Shown here in pieces: positions 1-8,700 of a stretch of DNA of 32,666 nt. The DNA is taken from assembly GCA_012729975.1 (NCBI GenBank), contig JAAYBW010000207.1, positions 1-32,666 on the forward strand. Reading direction: 5' to 3'. Position 1 is the stretch's first letter, and every line of letters starts with the position of its first letter. The notes below the pieces were generated by a model. That model was not told the DNA's origin, searched no databases, and saw only the letters and a list, made by a program, of their open reading frames with translations. The stretch is from Clostridiales bacterium (GTDB taxonomy: Bacteria; Bacillota; Clostridia; Oscillospirales; Oscillospiraceae). Both the position numbers and the translations under genes were made by a program.

Positions 1-7
1 ATTTCGT

Positions 8-36
8 ATTGTACCACACGCAAATTTTTAAAGCAA
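8..36 (-). promoter_or_regulatory. Sigma-A-type promoter pointing out of the left edge
   Basis: On the minus strand TTGCTT (31-36) and TACAAT (8-13) are separated by 17 bases, with a TG one base before the -10 (extended -10). Transcription would leave the window at base 1, so the gene it serves is not visible. Bases 37-120 are AT-rich and show nothing else I can support. Confidence 0.45.
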
Positions 37-123
37 TATTCAAGATGCACGAAATTATTTCGTCGATAATGCATTTTTAGCATTATAAACTTGCAAAATG
101 CCTATACTAAAAGCCATAAGCTG

Positions 124-162
124 CTAAAAATATCGGCATAGCCGAATTATTCGGCTATGCCG
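124..162 (-). terminator. Rho-independent terminator of the minus-strand CNNM operon
   Basis: A perfect 13-bp stem (134-146 with 150-162) closes on a three-base loop. Read on the minus strand it is followed by ATATTTTTAG. It lies about 55 bases past the stop of the last gene of the minus-strand group (216), so it probably ends that transcript. Confidence 0.85.
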
Positions 163-215
163 GATTAAAAAATCCACTATCAGCGGGCAATATTTATACG
201 TAAAATTTCGTTTAT

Positions 216-1496
216 TTATCCGCTTTCTTCAAGATCGGCAGGGTGATTAACGGTTATCTTCAGCTTTTCCACCCTCATTGACTCGGCTTCAAGGACCTCG
301 ACCGTAAATATATCGTAACTGAAGGTATCGCCGACCTCGGGAAAGCGGTCCAGAATCTCTATTGCCCATCCGCCGACCGTAGTGTATTTGCTGTTGAAAT
401 CTTTGTGTTCATAACCGACGAACTCAAAGAAATTGGTTATAGTCATGGTGCCGTCTACAATGTAGCAGCTTTCCTTGTCGACCTCAACCTCGTTTTCTAT
501 TTCATCGGATTCATCAAAAATGTCGCCGACTATCTCTTCAAGTATGTCCTCTAGAGTCAGTATGCCCATAGTTCCGCCGTATTCATCAACCACTACGGCC
601 ATTTGAAGCTGCTTGCGCTTGAATTCCATAAGGATTGAGGAAATATTTCTCGTTTTATGAACAAAGACTGCGGGAGTCAATAAAGGTATAATATCAATCA
701 CGGCTTTCGGGTCTGCGATTTTCGCTTTCATCAGCCGCTTGGTCGGCAGTATTCCGATAATGTTATCAATGGTTTCGCGGTATACGGGGATTCTCGAGTA
801 GCTCATTAGGTCGGGATCGTTGATCAGTTCATTGATATCATCTTCAATGTCAAAAGCGTCTACATCAACCCGTGGTATAAAAATCTCCAGCGCCGTCACA
901 TCGGGGAACTCAATGGCGGATTTGATGAGCTCACCTTCTTTTTGCGTAAACACGCCCTCGTCCTCTATCGTTTCAAGAAGCGTTACGAGCTCTTCGTCGG
1001 TAACTTCCGGTTCGGTATCCTTTGGTGTCCACGAAACGGAAAGCCTGTCAACAAAAAGAGATATGAGCTTAATAAAAGGACTGAAAACAAACATTGTGAC
1101 GCGCAAAGGCCCGGAATAGGGTTTAACAAGCGAGTCAGCCATATATTTGCCGGCTATCTTCGGGAGAATCTCACCGAAGACAAGCAATATCGCAGTTGCT
1201 ATAAGAGAGGATACATCGGCACTCATGTCAAGATACTCAACGGCAATAACCGCGAGAGCCGATGAAAAGGCAATGTTGACAAGGTTATTGCCGACAAGCA
1301 CGGTGGATAAAAATCTAGTGAAGTTTTCTGAAATGAATACAGCGCGTTTCGCCCTTTTCGAACTGCAGTCGGCTGAAAGCGAAAGTCGTCGCCAGTTCGC
1401 GGAAGCATAAGCTATTTCGGAACTCGAAAAGAACGCGGACATCGCGACGAGTACGATAAGGAAAATACTTATAATTATAATTGATACTATACTCAC
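216..1496 (-). CDS. CNNM/CorC (HlyC) family membrane protein, full length
   Basis: A 426-residue protein of the CNNM/CorC family (older name hemolysin family). Known members are linked to magnesium or cobalt homeostasis at the cell membrane; the substrate here is not shown by the sequence. Residues about 1-190 form the hydrophobic DUF21 membrane domain, beginning with a strong helix at 5-22. A tandem CBS pair follows at about 205-330, with the typical EYGGTMGILTLEDILEEIVG stretch ending the second CBS. The C-terminal CorC_HlyC domain (about 340-420) is present, so the architecture is complete. Its ATG overlaps the stop of the upstream paralogue (1493-2515) by four bases, which implies translational coupling. 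The two may form a heteromer; that is inference. Confidence 0.9.
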   Translation of the reverse strand: MSIVSIIIISIFLIVLVAMSAFFSSSEIAYASANWRRLSLSADCSSKRAKRAVFISENFTRFLSTVLVGNNLVNIAFSSALAVIAVEYLDMSADVSSLIATAILLVFGEILPKIAGKYMADSLVKPYSGPLRVTMFVFSPFIKLISLFVDRLSVSWTPKDTEPEVTDEELVTLLETIEDEGVFTQKEGELIKSAIEFPDVTALEIFIPRVDVDAFDIEDDINELINDPDLMSYSRIPVYRETIDNIIGILPTKRLMKAKIADPKAVIDIIPLLTPAVFVHKTRNISSILMEFKRKQLQMAVVVDEYGGTMGILTLEDILEEIVGDIFDESDEIENEVEVDKESCYIVDGTMTITNFFEFVGYEHKDFNSKYTTVGGWAIEILDRFPEVGDTFSYDIFTVEVLEAESMRVEKLKITVNHPADLEESG

Positions 1497-2515
1497 TTCT
1501 GTCTGACGACCTCCTTGGAAGTGAGGATAATATCATCCTCGTCGTATATTTCGCCGACCAGCTCTTCGATAATGTCCTCCATCGTTACAATGCCAAGGGC
1601 TGTGCCGTCATCGGCGGAGACTATTGCGATATGCGTTCGTCTTCGGCCAAGTTCCTCGAAGACCGTATCAAGTTTTGCATCGGGCGAAATCTTATATGGC
1701 ATATTCATAAGCGCGGCTGTGTTCACCGGCAGATTATTCGCAAATCGGAAAAGGCAGTCTCTGACGCGCAGCACCCCGATGATACGCTCGGGTGCACCGG
1801 CATAGACAGGTATCCTCGAATACTTTTTGTTGAGAATCAGTGCCTTCAGGTCATCCTGACGGACAGAGATATCTACTGATACTGCCTTGTCGATCGGGGT
1901 CATTATTTCATTAACGGATATGTCGGAAAATTCGATAGCGCTTTTTATCAGCCTGCTTTCTTCCGGTTCGATGAGTCCCTCCTCCTGTATACTGTCTACA
2001 ATGTTGCTGAACTCGTCCTCGGTGCAGCTCGGCGAGTCGTCGCATTTCGGAAAAAGCATGATAAATACTTTGCCTAAGCCCGAAAACAGAAGATTAGCAG
2101 GAGTAAGTATCGTCATCAGCGCCCTAACGGGCAACGAAACTGCCAGAGCACACGCATCGCTGTTTGCTCTGGCAAAGCTTTTTGGAATCGTTTCACCGAA
2201 AAGAAAGATAACAACCGTTAATAAAACGGTGGACAGTACGGCACCGCCGGTACCCATAATGCGCACGAAAATTATAGCTGCAATGGAAGACGCGAATATG
2301 TGGCAAAGGTTGTTCCCGATGAGGATAGTAGTGAGCATATTATTGAAATCGTCAATAACACGCAGCGCGCGCGCGGCGCGCTTGTCACCATCCTCGGTTC
2401 TTTTTCTGATGCGTAGTTTGTTGCAGTAGGAATAAGCCGTTTCGGAGGCCGCGAAAAAACCGCTGAGTATTATAAGTACTATTAGCAGAATACTTCGTGG
2501 TATTGTGTCGTCCAT
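1493..2515 (-). CDS. CNNM/CorC family membrane protein lacking the C-terminal domain
   Basis: A 340-residue paralogue of the next gene in the operon. It has a DUF21 membrane domain (about 1-185, opening with a hydrophobic helix and the SGFFAASETAY motif) and a CBS pair (about 200-325, ending MEDIIEELVGEIYDEDD). It stops about 12 residues after the second CBS, so the CorC_HlyC domain that normally follows is missing. The stop is embedded in the four-base overlap with the downstream start, so this looks like the natural end and not a frameshift. The ATG at 2515 has a GGAG about 13 bases upstream, a rather long spacing. A promoter lies at 2554-2581. The substrate is unknown. Confidence 0.87.
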   Translation of the reverse strand: MDDTIPRSILLIVLIILSGFFAASETAYSYCNKLRIRKRTEDGDKRAARALRVIDDFNNMLTTILIGNNLCHIFASSIAAIIFVRIMGTGGAVLSTVLLTVVIFLFGETIPKSFARANSDACALAVSLPVRALMTILTPANLLFSGLGKVFIMLFPKCDDSPSCTEDEFSNIVDSIQEEGLIEPEESRLIKSAIEFSDISVNEIMTPIDKAVSVDISVRQDDLKALILNKKYSRIPVYAGAPERIIGVLRVRDCLFRFANNLPVNTAALMNMPYKISPDAKLDTVFEELGRRRTHIAIVSADDGTALGIVTMEDIIEELVGEIYDEDDIILTSKEVVRQK

Positions 2516-2553
2516 TAAGGGAAATCAACTCCATAGAAAATAATTTCAGTTTT

Positions 2554-2581
2554 ATTTTAGCATACTGCCCGGCAAATGCAA
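2554..2581 (-). promoter_or_regulatory. Sigma-A-type promoter for the two CNNM genes
   Basis: On the minus strand TTGCAT (2576-2581) and TAAAAT (2554-2559) are 16 bases apart, with TGC just before the -10 (extended -10). Transcription would start near 2547, about 30 bases before the ATG at 2515. The CNNM pair could therefore be expressed separately from the upstream sporulation gene. Confidence 0.5.
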
Positions 2582-2610
2582 GCATATCAGGCGCAACGGG
2601 GCTAACTAAT

Positions 2611-2820
2611 TTATAAATCAAAGCTGTCTGCTTTGATATTGTCGGAGTGCAGGGGTTCAGGCAGATCGGGTATCCGCTTAAGCGGGTCATAATCAAATGA
2701 GCGGCATTTGTCCCAAAGCGGTACAATACCCTTCTTTATACATATAACGTTATCGTCATCTATTGCGGTGCCGTGCAGGCAATGCGCGCAGCAGCGCTCG
2801 ATATTTTTCCTGAAAAGCAT
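2611..2820 (-). CDS. Small Cys-rich conserved protein, function unknown
   Basis: A protein of about 69 residues with no membrane segment or signal. It carries a CCAHC cluster near the N-terminus, then two more single Cys in the order IC...KC, and a YDPLKRIPDLPEP segment. The Cys spacing suggests metal binding, which is inference. I recall similar short proteins with Cys residues and a YDPLKR ending in Clostridia, but know no function for them. An ATG at 2835 is in frame, but its following bases are the GGAGG that sits about six bases before the ATG at 2820; I therefore take 2820 as the start. It lies 21 bases after the ylbJ-like gene, in the same direction, so is likely co-transcribed with it. 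Confidence 0.65.
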   Translation of the reverse strand: MLFRKNIERCCAHCLHGTAIDDDNVICIKKGIVPLWDKCRSFDYDPLKRIPDLPEPLHSDNIKADSFDL

Positions 2821-2841
2821 GGTAACCGCCTCCATAACGGA

Positions 2842-4026
2842 TTATATATCATTTGTATTCTTTTTTCTACTTGAATTTGCATATCCGGCCGCATATAAGG
2901 CTGCCGGCAGAGCGAGCACCGCAGCTGCACAGCAGAATGATATCAGCGCCGTGCGGCGGAAGTCAAGGTCCGCTATACTGTCTATCTGAGCGGCAAGCGC
3001 AAAGGCGACCAGAGCGTCGGGATAAAAGATTTTAAAGACCATAATGGCGATAACTGCAGATATGACCGCGTGAAGCAGTTTTCCGAGTATGTAGCTTTTT
3101 GCGGTCAGTCCAGTGTCGCGAAGGAAGGACAGTACCTGAAAATGAACCGATAAACCGGCCCAGCCAAGCATGAAGGCTGCCATAGCGGCGCTGCGGCTAA
3201 GTCCCGCAGCAGCGTCTTTCAGGCTCCAGACACCTGAAGTCAGTTCTATTACGCCGATTATAAACTGCTCGGCCGTATTGTCGCTAACGCCTAAGGGACG
3301 CAGCAAAAAAGCCGCAGCCTGCGCAATGGCCGGAATGATACCCGATAAAAAAAGCAATTTAATAAAAACCGAGAAAAAAATAACGAATCCGCATATATTA
3401 AAAGTCGCGGAAAATGAGTTAACTATTGATTTGATTAAAATATCCGCTTTATTAGTTACAGGCCTGAAGGCGGTTTCTTCAGATGCAGAGCGCATAACCG
3501 AGACTCCGCCCCATTTTCTGAAAATAAGGCCTACTGCGACGGAAGCGAGAATGTGAGACAAATATAGCAGCAGCCCGACCCGGCTGTCCATGAATACACC
3601 CGCTCCTACCACGCCGAGAATGAACGCGGGGCCGGAGTTGTTGCAGAAGCTCAGCATGCGTTCGGCTTCAATTCTGCTGCATTTACGTGCCCTGTAAAGC
3701 GATATAGCCGTTTTCGCCCCTACAGGATAACCGCCTACAAATCCGAGTATCATTGCCGACGAGCATGCGCCTCCGATGTTGAATACCCTCCGCATGAGGG
3801 GACGGGTGAGACGACCGAGAGTGTCGGCAATACCCATTTCGATTATCAGCGAAGAGACGACAAAAAAAGGGAAGAGTGAAGGTACTAATGCGTTCAGGCA
3901 AAGCGATATGCCTTCCTTGCCCGCGGATATGCATTGCTGAGGAAACAAGACCAGCCCGACGGTGACAGCGAGGAGGCCGAGAATTGTCAGAAGATCTGCG
4001 ATATTTGTTTTTTCACGATTATTCAC
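2842..4026 (-). CDS. ylbJ: Sporulation integral membrane protein, YlbJ-like
   Basis: A 394-residue polytopic membrane protein with about eight hydrophobic segments. It contains the nucleoside-recognition (Gate) type repeats typical of the YlbJ/SpmA/SpmB group, including the conserved GFVGGYPVGAKT stretch and the later LTSGVWSLKD segment. In Bacillus subtilis ylbJ is a sigma-E gene needed for normal spore development. Its transported substrate is not established. The start is a GTG at 4026 with GGGGAG about 10 bases upstream. The gene is divergent from yqfC, another sporulation gene, and a sigma-E-like promoter can be read between them. The family call is firm; equivalence to YlbJ is likely. 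Confidence 0.85.
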   Translation of the reverse strand: MNNREKTNIADLLTILGLLAVTVGLVLFPQQCISAGKEGISLCLNALVPSLFPFFVVSSLIIEMGIADTLGRLTRPLMRRVFNIGGACSSAMILGFVGGYPVGAKTAISLYRARKCSRIEAERMLSFCNNSGPAFILGVVGAGVFMDSRVGLLLYLSHILASVAVGLIFRKWGGVSVMRSASEETAFRPVTNKADILIKSIVNSFSATFNICGFVIFFSVFIKLLFLSGIIPAIAQAAAFLLRPLGVSDNTAEQFIIGVIELTSGVWSLKDAAAGLSRSAAMAAFMLGWAGLSVHFQVLSFLRDTGLTAKSYILGKLLHAVISAVIAIMVFKIFYPDALVAFALAAQIDSIADLDFRRTALISFCCAAAVLALPAALYAAGYANSSRKKNTNDI

Positions 4027-4055
4027 TGATCATCATCTCCCCGATACGGTTTTAA

Positions 4056-4084
4056 AGTATATGTGTGCCTCATAAAAATTATCA
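4056..4084 (-). promoter_or_regulatory. Possible sigma-E promoter for the ylbJ-like gene
   Basis: On the minus strand TGATAAT (4078-4084), a 14-base spacer and CATATACT (4056-4063) resemble the sigma-E pattern known from Bacillus (KMATATT-14-CATACANT), with seven of eight matches in the -10. It is 30 bases from the GTG start. ylbJ is a sigma-E gene in Bacillus, so the site is plausible, but AT-rich intergenic DNA gives chance matches. I found no equally good site facing yqfC. Confidence 0.4.
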
Positions 4085-4110
4085 GCGGTAAATTAACTGG
4101 AGGTTGCATA

Positions 4111-4383
4111 ATGGGGAAAATTAAGGATGGAATCATGCGTAACGGTCTTTCATGGCTTTCGGGTATGCCGCAGACGGATATCACAGGCGACGGAAGAATA
4201 CGCATTGAAAATCACAGAGGTATTTATAATTTTACATCGGAGTCGGTTACGGTTGACGCTCCCGGTATGAGCATAATCATAACCGGCGATCATCTGGATA
4301 TCCGATACATGAGCGGTGAATCGATTGAAATCACGGGAAGGATAAGTAATATCGCCTATAACCATAACGGTGATTTGCGATGA
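4111..4383 (+). CDS. yqfC: Sporulation protein YqfC (YabP/YqfC family)
   Basis: A protein of about 90 residues in the YabP/YqfC family, made in the mother cell in known sporeformers. The sequence shows the family's beta-rich pattern: an RIRIENHRGI strand, then an SVTVDAPG strand, the GDHLDIRYMSGESIEITG core and a final short strand. I chose the ATG at 4111 because AGGAGG-like purines (TGGAGG, 4099-4104) sit at good spacing; the reading frame could extend upstream to 4063 but with no ribosome site. The stop overlaps the yqfD start by four bases. Pairing with yqfD and then phoH is the conserved Firmicutes order and supports the name. Confidence 0.9.
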   Translation: MGKIKDGIMRNGLSWLSGMPQTDITGDGRIRIENHRGIYNFTSESVTVDAPGMSIIITGDHLDIRYMSGESIEITGRISNIAYNHNGDLR

Positions 4384-5552
4384 GGACAGCTTTTGAAGTT
4401 TTTATAGGTACGACAAATGTCAGGACAAGGGGGATCAGGCCGGAGAGGCTCCTAAATCTGCTCACATCCCGGGGAATACCGTTCAGGAATGCATATCGGG
4501 ATAAAAACGGTGATCTGTGTTTTCGTATCGAAAGACAGTACAAAAACAGGGTGAAAGCGTATTCGCTTGAATGCTCTCTGGAAGCCGAGTTCACGCGAAT
4601 ACGAGGAGTAATGCCGTTTGCGGCAGGATTTAAAAAAAGATATGTACTGCTGGCGGGGCTATTTTCAGTAATATTTGCTGCCTACACCGCTTCTCTTTTT
4701 GTATGGGACATAGATATCAGCGGCAATAAGCGTGTTAAGGATACTGAGATACTCTCGGCTCTCTCGGAGGCGGGGTTTTCAGTGGGAGTATTCGGCCCGA
4801 AGGTCGACCGTGAGTATATACGCGGAAAGGTTCAATACTCGGTGAGAGAACTGTCGTGGTTGACGATCAACATCAAGGGGTGCAGAGCACAAGTGCTGGT
4901 GCGTGAACGCAGGGAGGCCCCGGAAATTACAGATATGTCATTACTTGCTGATATTAAGGCCGAAAAGACAGGAGTAATTATCAGTGTTGACGACTTTTCT
5001 GGAACTGCGCTTGTAGACAAGGGTGATACCGTCCTCAAGGGGCAGATACTTGTAATCGGACAGATGACAGGCAGGACAGGCGAGGTTAGACCTGTTCGAG
5101 CAATTGCCGACGTCACGGCCAGGACCTGGTATCAATTTTCGGCATCGATGCCGCTCTTGTGTATGGGAAAAAACTATACCGGAGAGGAGTTAGAGCGCTG
5201 CGAACTGATACTGGCCGATAAACGTTTACGTTTTTATTTTGGTAGTGGTAATCCGGACGGATTTTATGATAAAATAGTGGAAAATAAAGAATGGAACTTA
5301 TTCGGTGACTTTCTTCTGCCATTTCGTATAAACCGGATTAAATACAGCTTTTATAAGCCTTATACGTACGAAATATCGGAAGAAATCGCTGAGCGGCAGC
5401 TTAAAGAACGGCTATATGAGCGCCTTACGGAAGCTGTTAATAATGGGAGTATAGTTCAAGCGGAGTATATTACCCGGCGCGACGGAGATTTGCTGACCGT
5501 TACGCTGAGCGCAGAGTGCGCGGAACTGATATCACAAATATCTGTCCGATGA
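4380..5552 (+). CDS. yqfD: Sporulation protein YqfD
   Basis: A 390-residue protein of the YqfD family, which is tied to mother-cell sporulation; its biochemical role is not established. A single membrane segment lies at about residues 95-112, followed by the WDIDISGNKRV motif. The large remainder is soluble and probably lies outside the membrane. Its ATG overlaps the yqfC stop (ATGA), and its own stop is only 17 bases before the phoH start, so all three are likely one transcript. Length agrees with the family's usual value of about 390-400 residues. Confidence 0.9.
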   Translation: MRTAFEVFIGTTNVRTRGIRPERLLNLLTSRGIPFRNAYRDKNGDLCFRIERQYKNRVKAYSLECSLEAEFTRIRGVMPFAAGFKKRYVLLAGLFSVIFAAYTASLFVWDIDISGNKRVKDTEILSALSEAGFSVGVFGPKVDREYIRGKVQYSVRELSWLTINIKGCRAQVLVRERREAPEITDMSLLADIKAEKTGVIISVDDFSGTALVDKGDTVLKGQILVIGQMTGRTGEVRPVRAIADVTARTWYQFSASMPLLCMGKNYTGEELERCELILADKRLRFYFGSGNPDGFYDKIVENKEWNLFGDFLLPFRINRIKYSFYKPYTYEISEEIAERQLKERLYERLTEAVNNGSIVQAEYITRRDGDLLTVTLSAECAELISQISVR

Positions 5553-5569
5553 GAGGAAGAGCCTTACAA

Positions 5570-6565
5570 ATGATTGAAAAGGTCATAAGCGTAGATAGAA
5601 TTGAAAATATTATCAATGTATTCGGGTCGTTTGACGAAAACTTACGTATTATAGAGAGCGATCTCGGAGTAAAAGTTACCGACAGAAATTCCGAACTGAG
5701 GGTTTCGGGCGAGGCCGAAGCCGTGCTGATGGCGGAAAGCTCGATTGAGGGATTGATGTCGCTCGCATCAAAGGGCGAAAATATAACCGCCCAGAACGTG
5801 CACTATATATTAAGTCTTGTCAGATCCGGAAGAACCGAAGAGATAGGCGCGCTGGCAAACGATGTCGTATGTGTAAATGCGAAAGGTAAACCTATTAAAG
5901 CGAAAACTTTGGGGCAAAAAAAATATGTGGATGCCATAGGAGCAAACACAGTAACTTTATCCGTAGGGCCGGCCGGCACAGGGAAGACATATTTAGCCGT
6001 AGCCTGTGCCGTAAGCGCATTCCGCGCAAAGAAGATCAACAGGATTATACTGACAAGGCCCGCCGTCGAAGCCGGTGAGAAGCTCGGCTTTTTACCGGGT
6101 GATCTGCAAAATAAGGTTGACCCATATCTAAGACCGCTGTATGATGCCCTGTTTGATATGCTTGGGCCGGAAACCTACGGAAAGTATCTGGAGCGGGGGA
6201 ATATTGAAGTTGCTCCTCTGGCTTATATGAGAGGACGCACGTTAGATGACAGTTTCATAATACTTGACGAAGCGCAGAACACTTCCCGTGAGCAGATGAA
6301 GATGTTTCTCACACGTATCGGCTTTGGCTCAAAGGTAGTCATAACAGGGGATATAACACAGACAGACCTGCCCAGGGATAAGGTCAGTGGGCTGAAGGAA
6401 GCCATTAAAGTACTTAAGGATATAAACGATATCGCTATATGTACTCTTACAGGTGCAGATGTCGTAAGGCATATTCTGGTTCAGAAAATCATTGCCGCTT
6501 ACGAAAACTATGAGAAAAAGTTTCCGATGCCGGAGCAGAAAAAGACATATAGGAGAAAAAGCTGA
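5570..6565 (+). CDS. phoH: PhoH-family ATPase (YbeZ-like)
   Basis: A protein of about 331 residues with a KH-like N-terminal part (about 15-60) and a PhoH P-loop ATPase domain. Walker A is GPAGTGKT at 133-140 and Walker B is FIILDEAQN at about 227-235. PhoH/YbeZ proteins partner with the YbeY ribonuclease in RNA handling and ribosome maturation, and ybeY follows directly. I chose the ATG at 5570 because GAGGAAG (5553-5559) is well placed before it. An ATG at 5549 overlapping the yqfD stop is also in frame and would add seven residues. The stop overlaps the ybeY start by one base. Confidence 0.92.
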   Translation: MIEKVISVDRIENIINVFGSFDENLRIIESDLGVKVTDRNSELRVSGEAEAVLMAESSIEGLMSLASKGENITAQNVHYILSLVRSGRTEEIGALANDVVCVNAKGKPIKAKTLGQKKYVDAIGANTVTLSVGPAGTGKTYLAVACAVSAFRAKKINRIILTRPAVEAGEKLGFLPGDLQNKVDPYLRPLYDALFDMLGPETYGKYLERGNIEVAPLAYMRGRTLDDSFIILDEAQNTSREQMKMFLTRIGFGSKVVITGDITQTDLPRDKVSGLKEAIKVLKDINDIAICTLTGADVVRHILVQKIIAAYENYEKKFPMPEQKKTYRRKS

Positions 6566-7068
6566 TGAAGCGCATAGCCGTAAGTGTAAGGCGGGGTAAG
6601 CCGGGACTAAGAATCGGTTTTGCCGGATATTTAATAAGGCGTGCGCTGCGGGCCGCACTTGCCTGTGAAGGCGTGAACTTGCTATGCGAGGTGTCTGTGC
6701 TCCTGACCGACGACGAGGGAATAAAAGCAATAAATCTAAAAAGCCGCGGCATAGACAGTTCTACGGATGTCCTGTCATTTCCGGCAAGCGAGCTTAAAGC
6801 AGGGGATTTTAATGCCGATTCCTGCGAGACAGACCCCTACAGCGGAAGAATATTTTTAGGTGACATAGCAATATCGCTGGAGCGGGCGATATTACAGGGC
6901 AGGGAGTATGGCCACGGTGTGAAAAGGGAGATAAGCTATCTGGCGGTGCATTCGCTTCTGCACCTTCTGGGTTATGACCATCTTGACGAGGGAGAAAATA
7001 AAATGCGGATGCGGGAACACGAAAAAAAGGCGATGCATCTGCTGGGATACGATAAGGCGGATAATTGA
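6565..7068 (+). CDS. ybeY: Endoribonuclease YbeY, rRNA maturation factor
   Basis: A 167-residue zinc-dependent endoribonuclease that takes part in 16S rRNA 3'-end maturation and ribosome quality control. The signature HSLLHLLGYDH supplies the three zinc ligands H129, H133 and H139. The STDVLSFP motif at about residues 66-73 is also typical. An AGGAG lies about ten bases before the ATG. The gene starts on the last base of the phoH stop (TGATG) and era starts one base past its stop, so the three are tightly coupled. No dgkA or cdd gene lies between ybeY and era, unlike in Bacillus. Confidence 0.95.
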   Translation: MKRIAVSVRRGKPGLRIGFAGYLIRRALRAALACEGVNLLCEVSVLLTDDEGIKAINLKSRGIDSSTDVLSFPASELKAGDFNADSCETDPYSGRIFLGDIAISLERAILQGREYGHGVKREISYLAVHSLLHLLGYDHLDEGENKMRMREHEKKAMHLLGYDKADN

Positions 7069-7069
7069 T

Positions 7070-7966
7070 ATGGGAAATAAAGGATCGGCATTGATTACAA
7101 TCGCAGGCAGGCCGAATGTAGGCAAGTCTACACTGATCAACAGATTAACGGGCGAAAAGATTGCTATAGTGACGAATAAGCCGCAGACAACCCGGAACCG
7201 GATATACGGTGTAATCAATGCGGACGACGTACAACTCGTCTTTGTTGATACACCGGGTTTCCACAAACCGCGAAATCAGCTCGGCGAAATCATGGTAAAC
7301 ACCGTTCGCGAAAGCCTTTTAGGTGTGGATGTCATCATGCTTGTAGTTGATCCGATAGCCGAACCGGGTATGCAGGAACTGAAACTGATAGAGCTTGCAA
7401 AAGCCGCGAAGACACCTGTAATTCTTGTAATCAACAAGATAGACACGGTAAAAAAAGAAAATCTTCTGGCGGTTATCGCTTCTTACAACTCCGCGCACGA
7501 TTTTAACGAGATTATACCGATATCGGCAAAAACCGGAGAGGGCCTGGATGAACTAGTGAAAGTCCTGCGTACTTTCGTTAATGAAGGCCCGAAGCTGTTC
7601 CCGGATGATATGGTGACTGACCAGACGGACAGGCAGATTGTCGCAGAGCTTATACGAGAAAAACTTCTCTATTGCCTTGAACACGAAATACCCCATGGTA
7701 CTGCTGTGGAGATAACCGCATTTTCGCAGCGTGACAGCGACATTATCGATGTCGAAGCTACTATCTATTGTGAAAAGCCCGGCCACAAGAGCATTATTAT
7801 CGGCAAAAACGGAACCATGCTCAAAAGAATCGGTGAGCTGGCAAGAACCGATATTGAAAGATTCATGGGCTATAAAGTATACCTTCAGACCTGGGTAAAG
7901 GTTAGGGAAAACTGGCGTGACAGGAGCGCTATGATCACCAACATGGGATATGACGGTAAAAAATGA
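7070..7966 (+). CDS. era: GTPase Era
   Basis: A 298-residue GTPase that binds the 3' end of 16S rRNA and helps assemble the small ribosomal subunit. It has G1 GRPNVGKS (13-20), G2 within KPQTTRNRI, G3 DTPG, G4 NKID and G5 SAK, then a C-terminal KH domain with GHKSIIIGKNG at about 239-249. I place the start at the ATG at 7070, directly after the ybeY stop; the longer upstream reading would overlap ybeY by 95 bases and add a non-Era N-terminus. The ribosome site there is weak, consistent with translational coupling. The stop overlaps the recO start by four bases. Confidence 0.95.
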   Translation: MGNKGSALITIAGRPNVGKSTLINRLTGEKIAIVTNKPQTTRNRIYGVINADDVQLVFVDTPGFHKPRNQLGEIMVNTVRESLLGVDVIMLVVDPIAEPGMQELKLIELAKAAKTPVILVINKIDTVKKENLLAVIASYNSAHDFNEIIPISAKTGEGLDELVKVLRTFVNEGPKLFPDDMVTDQTDRQIVAELIREKLLYCLEHEIPHGTAVEITAFSQRDSDIIDVEATIYCEKPGHKSIIIGKNGTMLKRIGELARTDIERFMGYKVYLQTWVKVRENWRDRSAMITNMGYDGKK

Positions 7967-8697
7967 ATGCCTCCGTAAAAGCGCTCGTCCTGCGCGAGAC
8001 AGAGTATAAAGAAAGCAGCCGAATCCTGACTGTCCTGTCGGATTCCCTAGGCAAGCTGACGCTCGTTGCCAAGGGCGCGAAGCGCCGCGGAAGCCGTACT
8101 GCCGCGGCTGCGCAGCTTCTGACTTATTCGGAAATGTCTATTTCCTGCAGCCGGGGCAGATGGTATCTCAACGAGGCTGCAACCATTGAGATATTTCCGG
8201 GTCTTAGGAACGACCTTCGAAAGCTGACTTGCGGCAGCTATTTCGCGGAGCTTCTGGAAACGGTAGGCGACGAGGATTCGCCGGACCCCGAGATACTCAG
8301 GCTCGGACTTAACTGCCTGAACGCGCTCAGCGAGGGCAGCAGAGAAGATCGGCTTGTAAAGGCGGTCTTTGAGATGAGGCTGATGTGCCTTGCAGGCTAT
8401 GAACCTTCACTCGACGCCTGTGCAGTGTGCGGGGATGAAAGCGAAAATAACCCGTTTTTTGACATTAGCGGCGGTGTGCTTTTATGCGGTTCCTGCGCCG
8501 GCGGCGATGCATTTCGACTCTGTGATTCCTCACTTGCCGCACTGCGCCATGTAACCTCCTGCCAGGCACAAAGGATACTTTCGTTTCGTTTAAGCGGCGA
8601 GGCGCTAAACAGATTTTGCTATGTATGTGAGCAATATGTTACACATCATCTTGAAAGGCATTTTCACATACTTGATTACTTAAATAACCTGGAGTAA
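7963..8697 (+). CDS. recO: DNA repair protein RecO
   Basis: A 244-residue RecO, which with RecR helps load RecA onto single-stranded DNA coated by SSB. The N-terminal OB fold (about 1-80) begins with the characteristic ALVLRETEYKESSRILTV pattern. A zinc finger is formed by C153, C156, C175 and C178. Length is typical. Its ATG overlaps the era stop (ATGA), the order era-recO found in many Firmicutes. mutS2 begins three bases after its stop, which joins two DNA-maintenance genes to the ribosome-assembly operon. Confidence 0.93.
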   Translation: MNASVKALVLRETEYKESSRILTVLSDSLGKLTLVAKGAKRRGSRTAAAAQLLTYSEMSISCSRGRWYLNEAATIEIFPGLRNDLRKLTCGSYFAELLETVGDEDSPDPEILRLGLNCLNALSEGSREDRLVKAVFEMRLMCLAGYEPSLDACAVCGDESENNPFFDISGGVLLCGSCAGGDAFRLCDSSLAALRHVTSCQAQRILSFRLSGEALNRFCYVCEQYVTHHLERHFHILDYLNNLE

Positions 8698-8700
8698 GAA

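Noticed and set aside
6974-7069. Upstream extension of era by 32 codons
   Set aside because: It would overlap ybeY and add a basic, Cys-rich tail not seen in Era; the ATG at 7070 gives the normal N-terminus.
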